Counted from the first letter of the stretch, positions 32,114 to 40,968 are shown. The stretch: 48,328 bases of DNA from Candidatus Melainabacteria bacterium (GCA_020854255.1 JADZFV010000134.1:1-48328), one strand, 5' to 3'. Numbers and translations: made by a program. The notes: generated from the sequence alone by a model not told the origin.

Positions 32114-33355
32114 ATGAACACTAACGGTGACAAAAAAAGAAAAGCAGTGGCTGTGCTCTTTGGCGGTCGATCGGTCGAACACGAGATTTCGATAATCACC
32201 GGGCTGCAACTGATCAAAGCAATAGACACAGTAAAGTACAGGCCGATTCCGGTTTACGTTTCACCGCAGGGCAAATGGTACAGCGGCGACGCGCTTTACG
32301 ACAAGAACTTCTATCGCCGTATGCCTGCTTCATTAGGCAACGTCGACGAAGTGACAATTCTTCCCGAACCGAATATCAAAGGGCTGACAATACGTCGAGC
32401 CAGGACAACCGCACAGGCACCATACTCGATGCTGAGTAGAGCATCGGAGTCAGTCATTCATGTCGATATTTTCCTGCCCGCATTTCATGGCACCTACGGC
32501 GAAGACGGCTGCATTCAGGGGCTTTTAGAGCTGGCTGACGTTCCCTATACCGGCTGTAATGTGCTTGCTTCGGCACTGGGAATGAGCAAGTATCACGCAA
32601 AAAAACTGGTCGAGAGCCACGGAATACCGGTTCTGCCAGGAGTGGTTGTGAAGCGGGAATCTATTGAAGCCGACTATGGCAATCATCTCGACTTCTTGCG
32701 CGAACAAGTCTTGCAACACCCTGGACTGGAAGAGTTTCCGCTCTTTATAAAACCTCTGAATCTGGGCTCCAGCATCGGTGTAGCCAAGGTCAGAAATGTT
32801 GAAGAATTTAATTCCGCCGTCGTTCTGGCATTGAAATATGACGTGGGCGCGATTGTAGAGCCTTGCCTGGACGACAAGATGGAACTCAACGTCTCCGTCA
32901 TCGATGATGGAGACCCGAAAGCATCGGTAGTTGAGATACCGGTTTCTTCGTCCGGCGATGAACTTACATATGAGGACAAATATCTGCGCGGAGGTAGCAA
33001 GAAAGGCGACAACACGCTTGCCGGAATGGCTTCTCTCACACGTGTAATCGATCCGCCTGATTTACCGGAGGAGTTGCGGACGCGAGCTCGTGAATACGCG
33101 GTCAAAGCCTTTAAAGTCCTTAATTGCTCCGGTGTTTCGCGTATCGACTTCATGCTCGACAAGCGCACAGATGTGCTTTACTTCAACGAGATAAACACTA
33201 TCCCCGGTTCATTTTCTTTCTATCTGTGGATGAATTGCAAGCCGCCGCTTTTCTACACCGAAGTAATTACCACGATATTAGAGAGAGCCGAAGACACTTA
33301 TGCTCGCAAAACCGCTCTGGCTCGCGAAATCGGTTTTAAGGCGTTGTTTAAGTAA
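32114..33355 (+). CDS. ddl: D-alanine--D-alanine ligase family
   Basis: The 413-residue protein has the ATP-grasp Ddl layout. VLFGGRSVEHEIS (14-26) forms the N-terminal signature, FHGTYGEDGCIQGLLE the second. FIKPLNLGSSIGVAKV is an ATP-binding strand, and FNEINTIPGSFSFYLW holds the metal-binding Glu and Asn near the C terminus. It joins two D-Ala for the MurF step. At 413 residues it is longer than E. coli DdlB (about 306), with insertions near residues 60-100 and 270-310. The last motif reads NTIPG where E. coli-type enzymes have NTSPG. A change to D-Ala-D-Lac specificity cannot be excluded from sequence alone. It ends the mur cluster, 15 bases after the MurF-like gene. Confidence 0.92.
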   Translation: MNTNGDKKRKAVAVLFGGRSVEHEISIITGLQLIKAIDTVKYRPIPVYVSPQGKWYSGDALYDKNFYRRMPASLGNVDEVTILPEPNIKGLTIRRARTTAQAPYSMLSRASESVIHVDIFLPAFHGTYGEDGCIQGLLELADVPYTGCNVLASALGMSKYHAKKLVESHGIPVLPGVVVKRESIEADYGNHLDFLREQVLQHPGLEEFPLFIKPLNLGSSIGVAKVRNVEEFNSAVVLALKYDVGAIVEPCLDDKMELNVSVIDDGDPKASVVEIPVSSSGDELTYEDKYLRGGSKKGDNTLAGMASLTRVIDPPDLPEELRTRAREYAVKAFKVLNCSGVSRIDFMLDKRTDVLYFNEINTIPGSFSFYLWMNCKPPLFYTEVITTILERAEDTYARKTALAREIGFKALFK

Positions 33356-33788
33356 TATGCGACCGATTCTCTGCCGGGACCATTCCTGGCGATGCCAATC
33401 GGCAAGGGAAGGCTTTTCCTGTCAGGTATAGGATCCTGGTCCAGGCAGGCAATAGCCAGTCCTGCGCTAAGATTTGGGAACAAATAGCGACCACGCCGCA
33501 AATCAAGATCGATTGAGTAGCAAAGATCTTCGACATTAAGGGGGCAAAGCGCAATCTTCCTTGGTATGGGTTTGGAACATTGGTCGCATCTACAAAGCTC
33601 CATGGACGCTCGCCTGTAAGAGGTCCAGCACCATGTCTTGTCAAATAAGTGCGAGTCACGTAGTTTACTTTCAATTCTTCAATTCCGTAAGTTCGACAGA
33701 GAAAAGCTACATGCTCCAAACCCGTTTTTGAACGAGTCAGGTGCGGAAATTGCTCCAATCTGTTTTCATCCTCACAGGCACCCCGCCC
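33298..33788 (-). pseudogene. Decayed adenylosuccinate synthetase-like (purA) remnant
   Basis: On the minus strand one frame reads FPHLTRSKTGLEHV, then VTRTYLTRHGAGPLTGE and VPNPYQGRLRFAPL. These match PurA features (compare YxTRxGxGPxxTE). A second frame continues as NVEDLCYSIDLD, LAIACLDQDP and NGPGRESV, resembling the PurA C terminus. Restoring one base in a run of five G (33540-33544, plus strand) joins them. The N-terminal half, with the GTP loop, is missing: the frame hits a TAA (33789-33791) inside a GC hairpin. It is therefore truncated and frameshifted, although a sequencing slip could explain the frameshift alone. Its 3' end overlaps the ddl tail. The synthetase normally makes adenylosuccinate from IMP and aspartate. 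Confidence 0.55.
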
Positions 33789-33801
33789 TTAATGGCGGGG
33801 T
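33780..33801. other. GC-rich hairpin at the broken end of the purA-like remnant
   Basis: ACCCCGCC (33780-33787) and GGCGGGGT (33794-33801) form a perfect 8-bp stem with a 6-base loop. Only two more T follow, so it is a weak terminator at best. It lies at the truncated end of the purA-like remnant, 35 bases from the palindrome at 33836. Confidence 0.6.
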
Positions 33802-33835
33802 TTGACACATTAAATGCCAGCGAGCGACCCAGGCA

Positions 33836-33863
33836 GAAGTTAAACCGTTAACGGTTTAACTTC
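33836..33863. repeat. 28-bp perfect palindrome, copy 2
   Basis: The left arm GAAGTTAAACCGTT is followed directly by its exact reverse complement. All 28 bases are identical to the centre of the palindrome at 26418-26455, while the flanks differ, so the 28-mer is the conserved unit. It lies between the kinase stop (33906) and the purA-like remnant. Confidence 0.9.
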
Positions 33864-33905
33864 CAGGAACATTGCCCGGATAGATTTCTCTGCACATGAA
33901 TACGC

Positions 33906-35060
33906 TTACTTATTGAAAAAATGCCTTAGCTTGTCCCAGAAACTTTGAGAAGGTTGTTGCGTCTGTGTATTTCTCTTGCGGTATGTAGAATCTTTAGCAT
34001 CCGGGCGCGTCATCCGCTCGCTGGTTTTTCGCCCTCCTGAGCCATGCTGTTGGTTCTGCTCGAATCGTTCTGCGTCTTTGCGTGTCACTTTCTGCCAGTC
34101 CTCTTCCTTGGGTGGTTCTCGCTCGAGCCAGTTAGATGGACGTTTGCTCGAATCAGAATGCAAACCGGAGCGCAAGTTAGGATTGGTGGGCGGCCCGTCC
34201 TTGCGGGTTATCGTTGCCGCTACAGGCGCTGCCATTAACGCCTCTTCCGGAATTTCAAAATCAGGATGAATAGCATGATAGATTTTATAAAGCTCATAGC
34301 GAATTTCGCGAGCGCTGAATGGTCGATCTTCCGGATTGTGCGCGGTCAAACGTCGAATCAAGTCGTCCAGTTCCGGAATCACATCCGGATGTGTAATGCC
34401 AGGCGCACTTACAGTCAGCGGTTTCGGCCGCACCCCCGTACAGAGATGCCCAAGCGTAGCGCCAAGAGCATATAAATCACTGCGCGTTTCCGGACGTCCG
34501 AAATACTGTTCGGGCGGAGAGTAGCCTGCTGTAACGACTCTTGTGGCAGCCTGCTTTGGCATGAACATGCGGGCGATGCCGAAATCAATAAATACGATTT
34601 GACCTTCCGGGGTGAGCATCAAATTGCTCGGTTTGAGATCTCTATAAATAATTGGTTGATCTCTTTCATGCAAATATTCGAGTACTTCGCAGCACTGAAT
34701 GCCGATCTCAACTGTGGCTTCAGAGCCGAACGGCCCATAATTTTGCACGATGCTGTCCAGGTTCTTGCCCGGGACATAATCCATAACTAGGAAGTATTTG
34801 CCGTCATCGGTGACGTGAAAGTCCGAAAAACGTACAATGCCGGAGTGATTTAATTGCCGCAGAATATCGACTTCGCGTTTGAACAGCCTTTCTGCTTCAA
34901 ATTGCTCGTCTGGATTGCTGGGTTTGCTTATCAGTTGTTTGACTACGCACTGCCTGTTGCCCTGCCCTTTGTCTTCAGCCAGGTAAATAACGCCCATACC
35001 GCCCTGTCCGAGCGGTTGGCAAAATCTATACCGTTGAAACCAGTCAGCGGAACTTAGCAT
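33906..35060 (-). CDS. Cytoplasmic Ser/Thr protein kinase (Hanks type)
   Basis: The protein has 384 residues from the ATG at 35060; an in-frame ATG at 35129 adds 23 residues and cannot be excluded. Kinase motifs: LGQGGMGVIYLAED (17-30), K41 of CVVKQL, the YRDLKPSNLML catalytic loop, IDFGIAR and TAGYSPPEQYFG. After the kinase domain (to about 275) comes a long hydrophilic tail, Arg/Lys/Gln/Thr-rich, ending in FWDKLRHFFNK, a short amphipathic helix that might touch the membrane. No transmembrane helix is present. The YRD in place of HRD and the GYSPPEQY segment match the kinase at 16978-18321, so the two are paralogues. It is divergent from ssb. Confidence 0.9.
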   Translation of the reverse strand: MLSSADWFQRYRFCQPLGQGGMGVIYLAEDKGQGNRQCVVKQLISKPSNPDEQFEAERLFKREVDILRQLNHSGIVRFSDFHVTDDGKYFLVMDYVPGKNLDSIVQNYGPFGSEATVEIGIQCCEVLEYLHERDQPIIYRDLKPSNLMLTPEGQIVFIDFGIARMFMPKQAATRVVTAGYSPPEQYFGRPETRSDLYALGATLGHLCTGVRPKPLTVSAPGITHPDVIPELDDLIRRLTAHNPEDRPFSAREIRYELYKIYHAIHPDFEIPEEALMAAPVAATITRKDGPPTNPNLRSGLHSDSSKRPSNWLEREPPKEEDWQKVTRKDAERFEQNQQHGSGGRKTSERMTRPDAKDSTYRKRNTQTQQPSQSFWDKLRHFFNK

Positions 35061-35204
35061 TGCGAGTTCTAACTCCGGCACTTGCACACATGGCCGTGCC
35101 TCACGATTCCGATACAGCAATAGATTCATACCCCTGCTATCGGCCTATCAATCGAGCTGTAAAGCCAAAAGGACGATGGACAGGTATCAAGCAAAAGTCA
35201 AGAG

Positions 35205-35234
35205 TTGACATACGTTCGTATGGTGTGCTAACTT
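35205..35234 (+). promoter_or_regulatory. ssb promoter with an embedded inverted repeat
   Basis: A perfect TTGACA (35205-35210) is followed after 18 bases by TAACTT within an extended -10 (TGC-TAACTT). Between them lies CATACG-TT-CGTATG (35209-35222), an inverted repeat overlapping the -35 and spacer, placed as a repressor site would be. ssb is DNA-damage-regulated in many bacteria, so a LexA-type operator is one possibility, but the sequence is not a known LexA box. Confidence 0.5.
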
Positions 35235-35303
35235 TTAATCATCTCCCCACTGCAAATGAGTCGTACCCCTTATGCGGGCCGCAAGCCCGTCGGAGGTAGA
35301 GTT

Positions 35304-35858
35304 ATGGGTCTTGCCAACATATCTATAGTGGGGAATCTCGTGAAGGCTCCCGAACAAATACAACTTGCCAGCGGAAAGCTAAAAACTACTCTCGTCGTAG
35401 CTGTTAATCACGCTAAAAAGAACGAAAGTGAATCAGCCGACTTCTACAACGTTGTCGCTTGGGGCCGCCTTGCTGAACTCGCCGGACAATATCTGGATAA
35501 GGGTCAGCAGGTGACCGCGGCAGGGCGACTCACGCTCGATCGGTGGACCGACAAAAACGGTCAAGCGAGAGTCACGCCTGTTGTAAGTGCCGATCAAATC
35601 GCCTTTCCAAGGCGCACTCAGCCAGATTATTCCTCAGGAGGTGATACAGACATGGGCAAAACATTCTCTAAAAGTGGCAAATCTGTTGCCAGCATGAAGT
35701 TCAAAGAGGCTGAGGTAGATGATGAAAATTTCGATGAAATTGATGAAAACCTGGGCGATGAAGATGATGAGGACGAACAAATCGTCGAAAGAGTGAAAGG
35801 TGTCTTTGCAGACCAGCCACCGGTAAAAGGTGGAAGAAAAAGCGCCAAGACAGCGTAA
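35304..35858 (+). CDS. ssb: Single-stranded DNA-binding protein
   Basis: The protein has 184 residues from the ATG at 35304, with GGAGG 7 bases upstream; the frame extends to 35256 but lacks support there. An OB-fold SSB domain occupies about 1-105: GLANISIVGNLVKAPEQ, FYNVVAWGRLAELAGQYLDKG and AAGRLTLDRWTDKNGQAR. A flexible segment and a very acidic stretch (DENFDEIDENLGDEDDEDE, about 136-154) follow. The protein ends in a basic tail, KGGRKSAKTA, without the usual C-terminal DDDIPF-type tip that recruits repair proteins. It binds ssDNA during replication and repair; the unusual tail raises the possibility of a paralogue or altered partner use. It has its own promoter with an inverted repeat and ends at the terminator at 36088. 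Confidence 0.93.
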   Translation: MGLANISIVGNLVKAPEQIQLASGKLKTTLVVAVNHAKKNESESADFYNVVAWGRLAELAGQYLDKGQQVTAAGRLTLDRWTDKNGQARVTPVVSADQIAFPRRTQPDYSSGGDTDMGKTFSKSGKSVASMKFKEAEVDDENFDEIDENLGDEDDEDEQIVERVKGVFADQPPVKGGRKSAKTA

Positions 35859-36087
35859 GTAAAAACAATCTTTTTGCAGAAGAAGTAGTAGTCATCTTGC
35901 TTTCACACCAAGCAAGAGCGGCTGTGACGTGAAAAACAAATGAGGCATTACATCTGACTAGAAACAGGAGGGACAGCTAACGCTTTCTTTCAACAACCAC
36001 TCACCATAGAAGGGAAACTGCCTATCGAGCAAAAACGAAAACCGATACTCGATTGTAGAACTAGTTAAAAAATCGGTTCAAAAAGTA

Positions 36088-36122
36088 AAAGGGAAAGGCA
36101 TGGGGATCGCCTTTCCCTTTTG
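36088..36122. terminator. Strong bidirectional terminator between ssb and tRNA-Arg
   Basis: AAAAGGGAAAGGC (36088-36100) pairs perfectly over 13 bp with GCCTTTCCCTTTT (36110-36122) across a 9-base loop. It ends in a U-run on both strands. It lies 230 bases after the ssb stop and 7 bases beyond the 3' end of the minus-strand tRNA gene, so it can serve both. The 271 bases between ssb and the tRNA hold no other gene. Confidence 0.85.
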
Positions 36123-36129
36123 CAATAAG

Positions 36130-36203
36130 CACCCTCTGAGGGATTCGAACCCCCGACACCCGCCTTAGGACGGCGGTGTTCTATCCAGCTGAACTAAGAG
36201 GGC
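36130..36203 (-). tRNA. tRNA-Arg (anticodon CCU)
   Basis: The minus strand folds as a full cloverleaf of 74 bases. The acceptor stem GCCCTCT / AGAGGGT has a G-U at the first pair. The D stem is GTTC/GAAC, the anticodon stem CCGCC/GGCGG with loop GTCCTAA (anticodon CCT), and the T arm GGGGG-TTCGAAT-CCCTC. The discriminator is G and CCA is not encoded. It reads AGG codons. Confidence 0.95.
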
Positions 36204-36252
36204 CACCAAAACATAGTTTCAACAGTACATATGATCCTAGCATCATTGCAAC

Positions 36253-38898
36253 TCACTTTTTACCGGCCGTCCATCTTACGAAGCGCCAGGCAGAGGGACC
36301 AAATGTCATTGATGCAAGCATTGCCAACGCCGCCAGAGCTAACAGGGCGACCCTTACTCCATACCTAAAACTGTCAGGCTTGTAGTTAAACTCGATTGCA
36401 TGCGCTCCTTCAGGAACATAGATGGCTCTGGTCAATCCATTAGCTCTGTAAATCGGCACAGACACTGAATCGAGAAGCGCTTTCCAGCCTGGATAGAACC
36501 GATCGCGCAAAATCAACATGCAGGGATGCGGCACGCTGACTGAGATAGTTATGTGTTCCGGTTCGTCTTTGAGCAACTGGCAAGTAGGCGCATATTTGTG
36601 ATCGGGCGACAGAAAACCGCGTGGATAATCCTTTTTCTCTTTTTCCAGTCTTTCAATAAGAGGCATCATAGATACGCCTCTCGCTTTCAATTCTTCTGCC
36701 TGCAAAATTCGATACGCTTTATCCTGACTGTCCACCCAGGTCCAGCGATCGACAAGCTCGAATCGAGGTTTCGGACGCTTTGCCTTATACAGGCGAAGAT
36801 TGAAATTTGTAGCCTCCTCAACAACATCGAAATCACCCGGGTCCAATGCGGGCTGCTCCTCTCCATCCTTATGGATTTGGCAGGCAACATATTGAACCCC
36901 GGTAGCAGCAAGAAATCGGCGCATCCTTTCGTTATAAACACTGCCGCCGAACGCCTTATCGCTCTTCTGAACCGGGCCGGCAGCTTTAGCATTTCGAAAG
37001 TCATTGATCAGACCCAAAGTAAGACGGCGGTACTTGGCCGACAGTGTTCCCTCGTAGCCATAGGCCTCATGGACTCCGTAATCCATATTGCAGTTACAGA
37101 CCAGTAAATCGCGACAATACCGGTAATAGTTCAAAGTCCTGACAGCCGGCGGTCCATCAAAGATTCTGTTCGGTGTTGCAAGCGGGTCGTAATACAGATT
37201 CATGACCCGACAAGAACCAATGTTCTTCTCCCCGACTTGTTTTTCCAACATGCTCAAGAGGGCTGGCTTGTCTGTAATAAAAGTAGCCGGCGCCGACAGA
37301 GGAGAGAACCTTATTGCAGTGCCAAACAAATCCATGGCTAAAAGCGCAAAGGTGAAGACTGCAAAAGCTAAACCGCCCAACATATTCTTGTGCCGCAAAA
37401 TGCAGATCACCGACATGGTCAGTCCGATTGAACCGGCGTGAAAAATAGCTGTCCCTAAAGCAATGGATATCTCTGAATTGATGCTCAATCTAACCGACTG
37501 CATAGTCAACCAGTACCTTCCAAAAAAGACACACGCCAATCCTGCAAACATGACGACCAACCAGGCTATGGCCATACCTCGCAAGGCACGATAGCCGACA
37601 AGATTGTCCTTAGCCGCCTGAATTCCGAACGCCGCCAAAAGGCAGAGAGCCATTATCGGCAAGACCAGCAGTTTTACAGGATACCTCATTACCGAAAGTG
37701 CACTGACATGCTCAACCAACCACGGCAGAACAGGGGTATAGCGTCCGAGAGAAAACGTTGTTCCGACAGTAAGCAAAAGCGCAGCCGGCACCAGCCATGG
37801 TGAGCGTGTATGAAAGATCCCCAGAAGCGCAAGCGTAAGAACACCTGCCCCCACATAGGCAGAAGGTAGAAATGGCAAGTACGATGCCCTGTCCGCGGCA
37901 AACGGCAGGAAGCCGTTGCCCAGAAGTTGCAGATCGCCAAATGGCTGGCCCAAGAACATGGTAGTAAAACTGTACCAGTTGGCACTCCACATCATTACTT
38001 CACTTGTTACCAGACCTTTTGCTCGAGTTGATGTGGCGGCCCACTCAAGGGCAGGCAAGAGAAGCGGCATGCACAAGCAACCACCAATGGTGAGGGCGGC
38101 GATCCGGCAAAGGAAAACTTTCAGTGGATGATGGGTATCGAGTTTGTCTGCCGGATCAGGATTTTCAAAATCAGCTTTTCTCAGCCAATTTCTTTTGTAC
38201 TTAAAAATGTAATGACGCCCAATTCCGGTAATTGCGTGCGCGGTCACGATCACAAGGACAGGAACGAAAGCCTCCGGGCGCCCGGCGCTGATCATGAGGA
38301 ATACAAAAATCGAAAGCATCATCGTCCAAAAACATCGCTGCGCGCGATTGGCGGCAAATCGTATTCGTCTTGAAACGAAAAGGGCAAGCGGCATCCAACT
38401 CACTGCTGCCACCAGCGAATAATTGGCACTGAGCGAAAACATATAGCCGCTGAAGGCGAAGGACATGCCGGCACAAGCGGCAGCGGCAAATCCCAGACCG
38501 AGACTTTCGGCAAGAAGCGCACCGCCTATAGCGGCAACGACGTGATGAATAATCTGTTGAGTAGACAGACCCTGACTGTAAGTCTGAATGGCATATAGAA
38601 GCGAGGGCGGATAAAGAAAAGACGGTGACGGCAGGGCAAACTGAGGCATGCCGAAGTATAGATATTGATTCCATAAAGGTAAACGCCCATGCCTGTATGC
38701 ATCGCCTATGAAGCGGCAGAACGGCTCGAAAAACAAATGATGATCGGAGGAAACATAGACACGTCCGGCAAACAAGAACGGATAGTAGTAAGCCAGCAAA
38801 AGTGCGATCAAAAACGCCATAAACAAGATATAGCGAAGCGGGCGGCTCAACTGGACTGGTTTTCCGGGCAGACTCTCGAGACCGGTGAGCAAGCTCAT
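36253..38898 (-). CDS. Large polytopic membrane protein, YfhO-like
   Basis: The 881-residue protein has about a dozen hydrophobic helices, a first extracytoplasmic loop with SDHHLFFEPF and GRLPLWNQYLYFGMPQFA, and a C-terminal soluble region followed by a last helix (VALLALAALAMLASM). The L-P-L-W-N-x-x-x-x-x-G-x-P pattern and overall layout match the YfhO family, membrane proteins related to GT-C glycosyltransferases that use polyprenyl-phosphate sugars; some modify teichoic acid or surface glycans. The substrate is unknown. The C-terminal soluble part (PRFELVDRWTWVDSQDKAY, HITISVSVPHPCMLILRDRFYPGWKALLD) matches the beta-rich tail usual in these proteins. It is downstream of nuoN on the same strand, 18 bases apart. 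Confidence 0.8.
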   Translation of the reverse strand: MSLLTGLESLPGKPVQLSRPLRYILFMAFLIALLLAYYYPFLFAGRVYVSSDHHLFFEPFCRFIGDAYRHGRLPLWNQYLYFGMPQFALPSPSFLYPPSLLYAIQTYSQGLSTQQIIHHVVAAIGGALLAESLGLGFAAAACAGMSFAFSGYMFSLSANYSLVAAVSWMPLALFVSRRIRFAANRAQRCFWTMMLSIFVFLMISAGRPEAFVPVLVIVTAHAITGIGRHYIFKYKRNWLRKADFENPDPADKLDTHHPLKVFLCRIAALTIGGCLCMPLLLPALEWAATSTRAKGLVTSEVMMWSANWYSFTTMFLGQPFGDLQLLGNGFLPFAADRASYLPFLPSAYVGAGVLTLALLGIFHTRSPWLVPAALLLTVGTTFSLGRYTPVLPWLVEHVSALSVMRYPVKLLVLPIMALCLLAAFGIQAAKDNLVGYRALRGMAIAWLVVMFAGLACVFFGRYWLTMQSVRLSINSEISIALGTAIFHAGSIGLTMSVICILRHKNMLGGLAFAVFTFALLAMDLFGTAIRFSPLSAPATFITDKPALLSMLEKQVGEKNIGSCRVMNLYYDPLATPNRIFDGPPAVRTLNYYRYCRDLLVCNCNMDYGVHEAYGYEGTLSAKYRRLTLGLINDFRNAKAAGPVQKSDKAFGGSVYNERMRRFLAATGVQYVACQIHKDGEEQPALDPGDFDVVEEATNFNLRLYKAKRPKPRFELVDRWTWVDSQDKAYRILQAEELKARGVSMMPLIERLEKEKKDYPRGFLSPDHKYAPTCQLLKDEPEHITISVSVPHPCMLILRDRFYPGWKALLDSVSVPIYRANGLTRAIYVPEGAHAIEFNYKPDSFRYGVRVALLALAALAMLASMTFGPSAWRFVRWTAGKK

Positions 38899-38916
38899 CT
38901 CACTTATATCGTGCCA

Positions 38917-40539
38917 CTAATGCAGCAGACTGGCTGTACCGGCAATCTCAGTTTTTCTCTTGATCGAATTGAATGGAGATGCTTCCTCAAGAAGACTAAC
39001 TGGAGAAGGTCCTGTCGAAGGATGAGCAATCAGCGGTTTGACGGCTTCCTTCGAGAACTTCATTACCGGATCGACTGCTGTTGTGCCGGTTGCCACAATG
39101 ACGATCAAGCACATTGCCAGAGCCAAGGCCGGAGCCTCTTGCGGGCTGTCGATATAGGCTTTCTCTTTGGGCAACGCTTCTACAACTTGAGAAGGCTTGT
39201 CGACAATCATTTTGATTACTACTTGCGTGTAGTAATAGATGGCCGGTACCGATGTCGCCAGTGCCACGAAGATCAAAAGCGCTCCCAGGGGTATACCGCC
39301 CACAGGCTGCTGAATTGACGAACCGGCCCAGAAGACGAAAATCTTGGCAAAAAAGCCGGCAGGTGGAATCGGCAGACCGGCCAGATTGAGCAAGCAAACG
39401 GACATACCAAGGCAGAGAAGAGGACGCTTGCGGATCAGTCCTGCATAATCGTCAATTTTGTCGCTGCCCGTTTCATTTGCAAACAGAATGGCGCCGGCGA
39501 ATGCACCCAGGTTCATGAAGCCATAAACAACGATGTAATACATCATCGCCCCCAGCCCTTCGTGATTGATGGCCAGCATGCCGATCATGATATAGCCGAC
39601 ATGAGCAATTGACGAATAAGCAAGCATACGCTTGAAGGACTTCTGGGCAAGGGCGACCAGATTGCCGACCACCATGGAAAGAATGGCCAGGGCGCTTATC
39701 ACTATCACCCAATCTTGAGACTGCTTGCCGAAAACATCGATGAGCAAGCGCAATGCCACCACAAATCCGCCTGCTTTGGAGCCGATGGAAAGAAAGGCAG
39801 TGACGGGCGTGGGAGCACCTTCGTATACGTCAGGAGTCCACATGTGGAAAGGAACAAGCGAAAGTTTGAATCCGATCGCGCTCAAAAGCAAAATCAGAAG
39901 AAAAACGCTGCCCATCATTTCTGTCGGCGAGGACATCGGCATTTCCAGACGTTCTCTAATGGCCTGGAAACTTGTGGATCCGGTCATTCCGTAGAGGAAT
40001 GAAAGACCGTACAAAAGCGTGGCTGTTGTAGCTGCCGTAGACAGCAAGTATTTCAAAGCCGCTTCGCTGCTGCGAGCGTCCGTTTTTGAAAAACCGGCCA
40101 GGATGACGCAGCAGATGCTCAACGTTTCCAAACTGACAAAAAGCATAATCAAGTCAGTGGAGCCGGCAAGCAGCATCACAGATAAAACTGCCGTCAGCAA
40201 AATTGCATAAAACTCACCGCGGTTTCTGCCCAGATGATGCTCGTAGCCGACCGTCATCAAAACAACGATCGCACCGACCATGCAAACAAGCAGTCCAAAA
40301 CTGGTGGTCAATTGATCTACCGTGAACAAGCCGTTGAATAATGGCAAGGAAGTGCTGGACCAGGAGCGCATCAAGAACCACATTGCAGAGGTCAAGCCGA
40401 GAAGCGAGAAAAACGGCGTCCATTCTTTCGCCTTGGGAACAAACAGGTTCCAGACCGCGGTCAAAAGAATCGCCACCACAAGGCATATCTCTGGCAGGAG
40501 ATACTTTATGCAAATGGCGTACTGCTGCAAATCGTTCAT
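38917..40539 (-). CDS. nuoN: NADH-quinone oxidoreductase subunit N (complex I)
   Basis: The 540-residue protein has the 14-helix antiporter-like layout of NuoN/NdhB. Segments typical of the family are LPEICLVVAILLTAVWNLF at the N terminus, FKLSLVPFHMWTPDVYEGAPTP (conserved His/Pro loop, about 222-243), FKRMLAYSSIAHVGYIMIGM, and LNLAGLPIPPAGFFAKIFVF (broken helix with the conserved Lys). It is one of the proton-pumping subunits, in the inner membrane. The other nuo genes are not seen, although nuoN is often last in the operon; here the upstream neighbour is a 429-bp gap, so nuoN seems detached. A TTTTGAAAG / CTTTCAAAA inverted repeat (40563-40588) lies in its leader. A YfhO-like gene follows. 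Confidence 0.92.
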   Translation of the reverse strand: MNDLQQYAICIKYLLPEICLVVAILLTAVWNLFVPKAKEWTPFFSLLGLTSAMWFLMRSWSSTSLPLFNGLFTVDQLTTSFGLLVCMVGAIVVLMTVGYEHHLGRNRGEFYAILLTAVLSVMLLAGSTDLIMLFVSLETLSICCVILAGFSKTDARSSEAALKYLLSTAATTATLLYGLSFLYGMTGSTSFQAIRERLEMPMSSPTEMMGSVFLLILLLSAIGFKLSLVPFHMWTPDVYEGAPTPVTAFLSIGSKAGGFVVALRLLIDVFGKQSQDWVIVISALAILSMVVGNLVALAQKSFKRMLAYSSIAHVGYIMIGMLAINHEGLGAMMYYIVVYGFMNLGAFAGAILFANETGSDKIDDYAGLIRKRPLLCLGMSVCLLNLAGLPIPPAGFFAKIFVFWAGSSIQQPVGGIPLGALLIFVALATSVPAIYYYTQVVIKMIVDKPSQVVEALPKEKAYIDSPQEAPALALAMCLIVIVATGTTAVDPVMKFSKEAVKPLIAHPSTGPSPVSLLEEASPFNSIKRKTEIAGTASLLH

Positions 40540-40968
40540 CTAGGTGTCGTCCGTAAGAATCGTTTTGAAAGAAAGTCAGCTTTCAAAAACCTGTGAATTA
40601 AGTCCTCTAATTCTACAAAGGCGGGCCTGCTCTCCCCAAAACAATCGCTTATATTCAGCTCATAAAGCCCGCGCGAAAATGCATGTCAAAGCTGGACAGC
40701 AAGTAATACTTGAAGGTTGTTAAGCCAATTAACAAATTCTGAGATGGCGGCAGGCTTTGAGCAGGGCGCTATATGCTTGATTGAGTCCAAAACTGCAACC
40801 GGAAGCATTTTTTCCATCCGGGGTATATGCAATCGTCCTATTGATGAGCTCACGGAGCACATTTAATCCCGTTCTGGTCATCAATCCAGTCAACCTGATT
40901 AGCTGTAGGACCGTACCCAGTTCAGGTGTTTCCGGTAATATAATTGATACAAGAGGTTACTTGAATTA
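40540..40968. other. 429-bp divergent region between nuoN and carA
   Basis: No convincing gene is present. A 62-codon frame from TTG 40781 lacks a ribosome-binding site and family match. Seen here are a perfect 9-bp inverted repeat TTTTGAAAG-N8-CTTTCAAAA (40563-40588) in the nuoN leader, GCGGGC/GCCCGC arms 40 bases apart (40621-40672), and the carA -10 near the right end. No known riboswitch was recognised. Confidence 0.65.
40939..40944 (+). promoter_or_regulatory. -10 box of the carA promoter
   Basis: A perfect TATAAT lies 25 bases before the carA GTG, giving a leader of about 18 bases. No good -35 is found at 16-18 bases, so an activator or another element may be needed. AAGAGG (40951-40956) just downstream is the probable ribosome-binding site. 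Confidence 0.5.
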
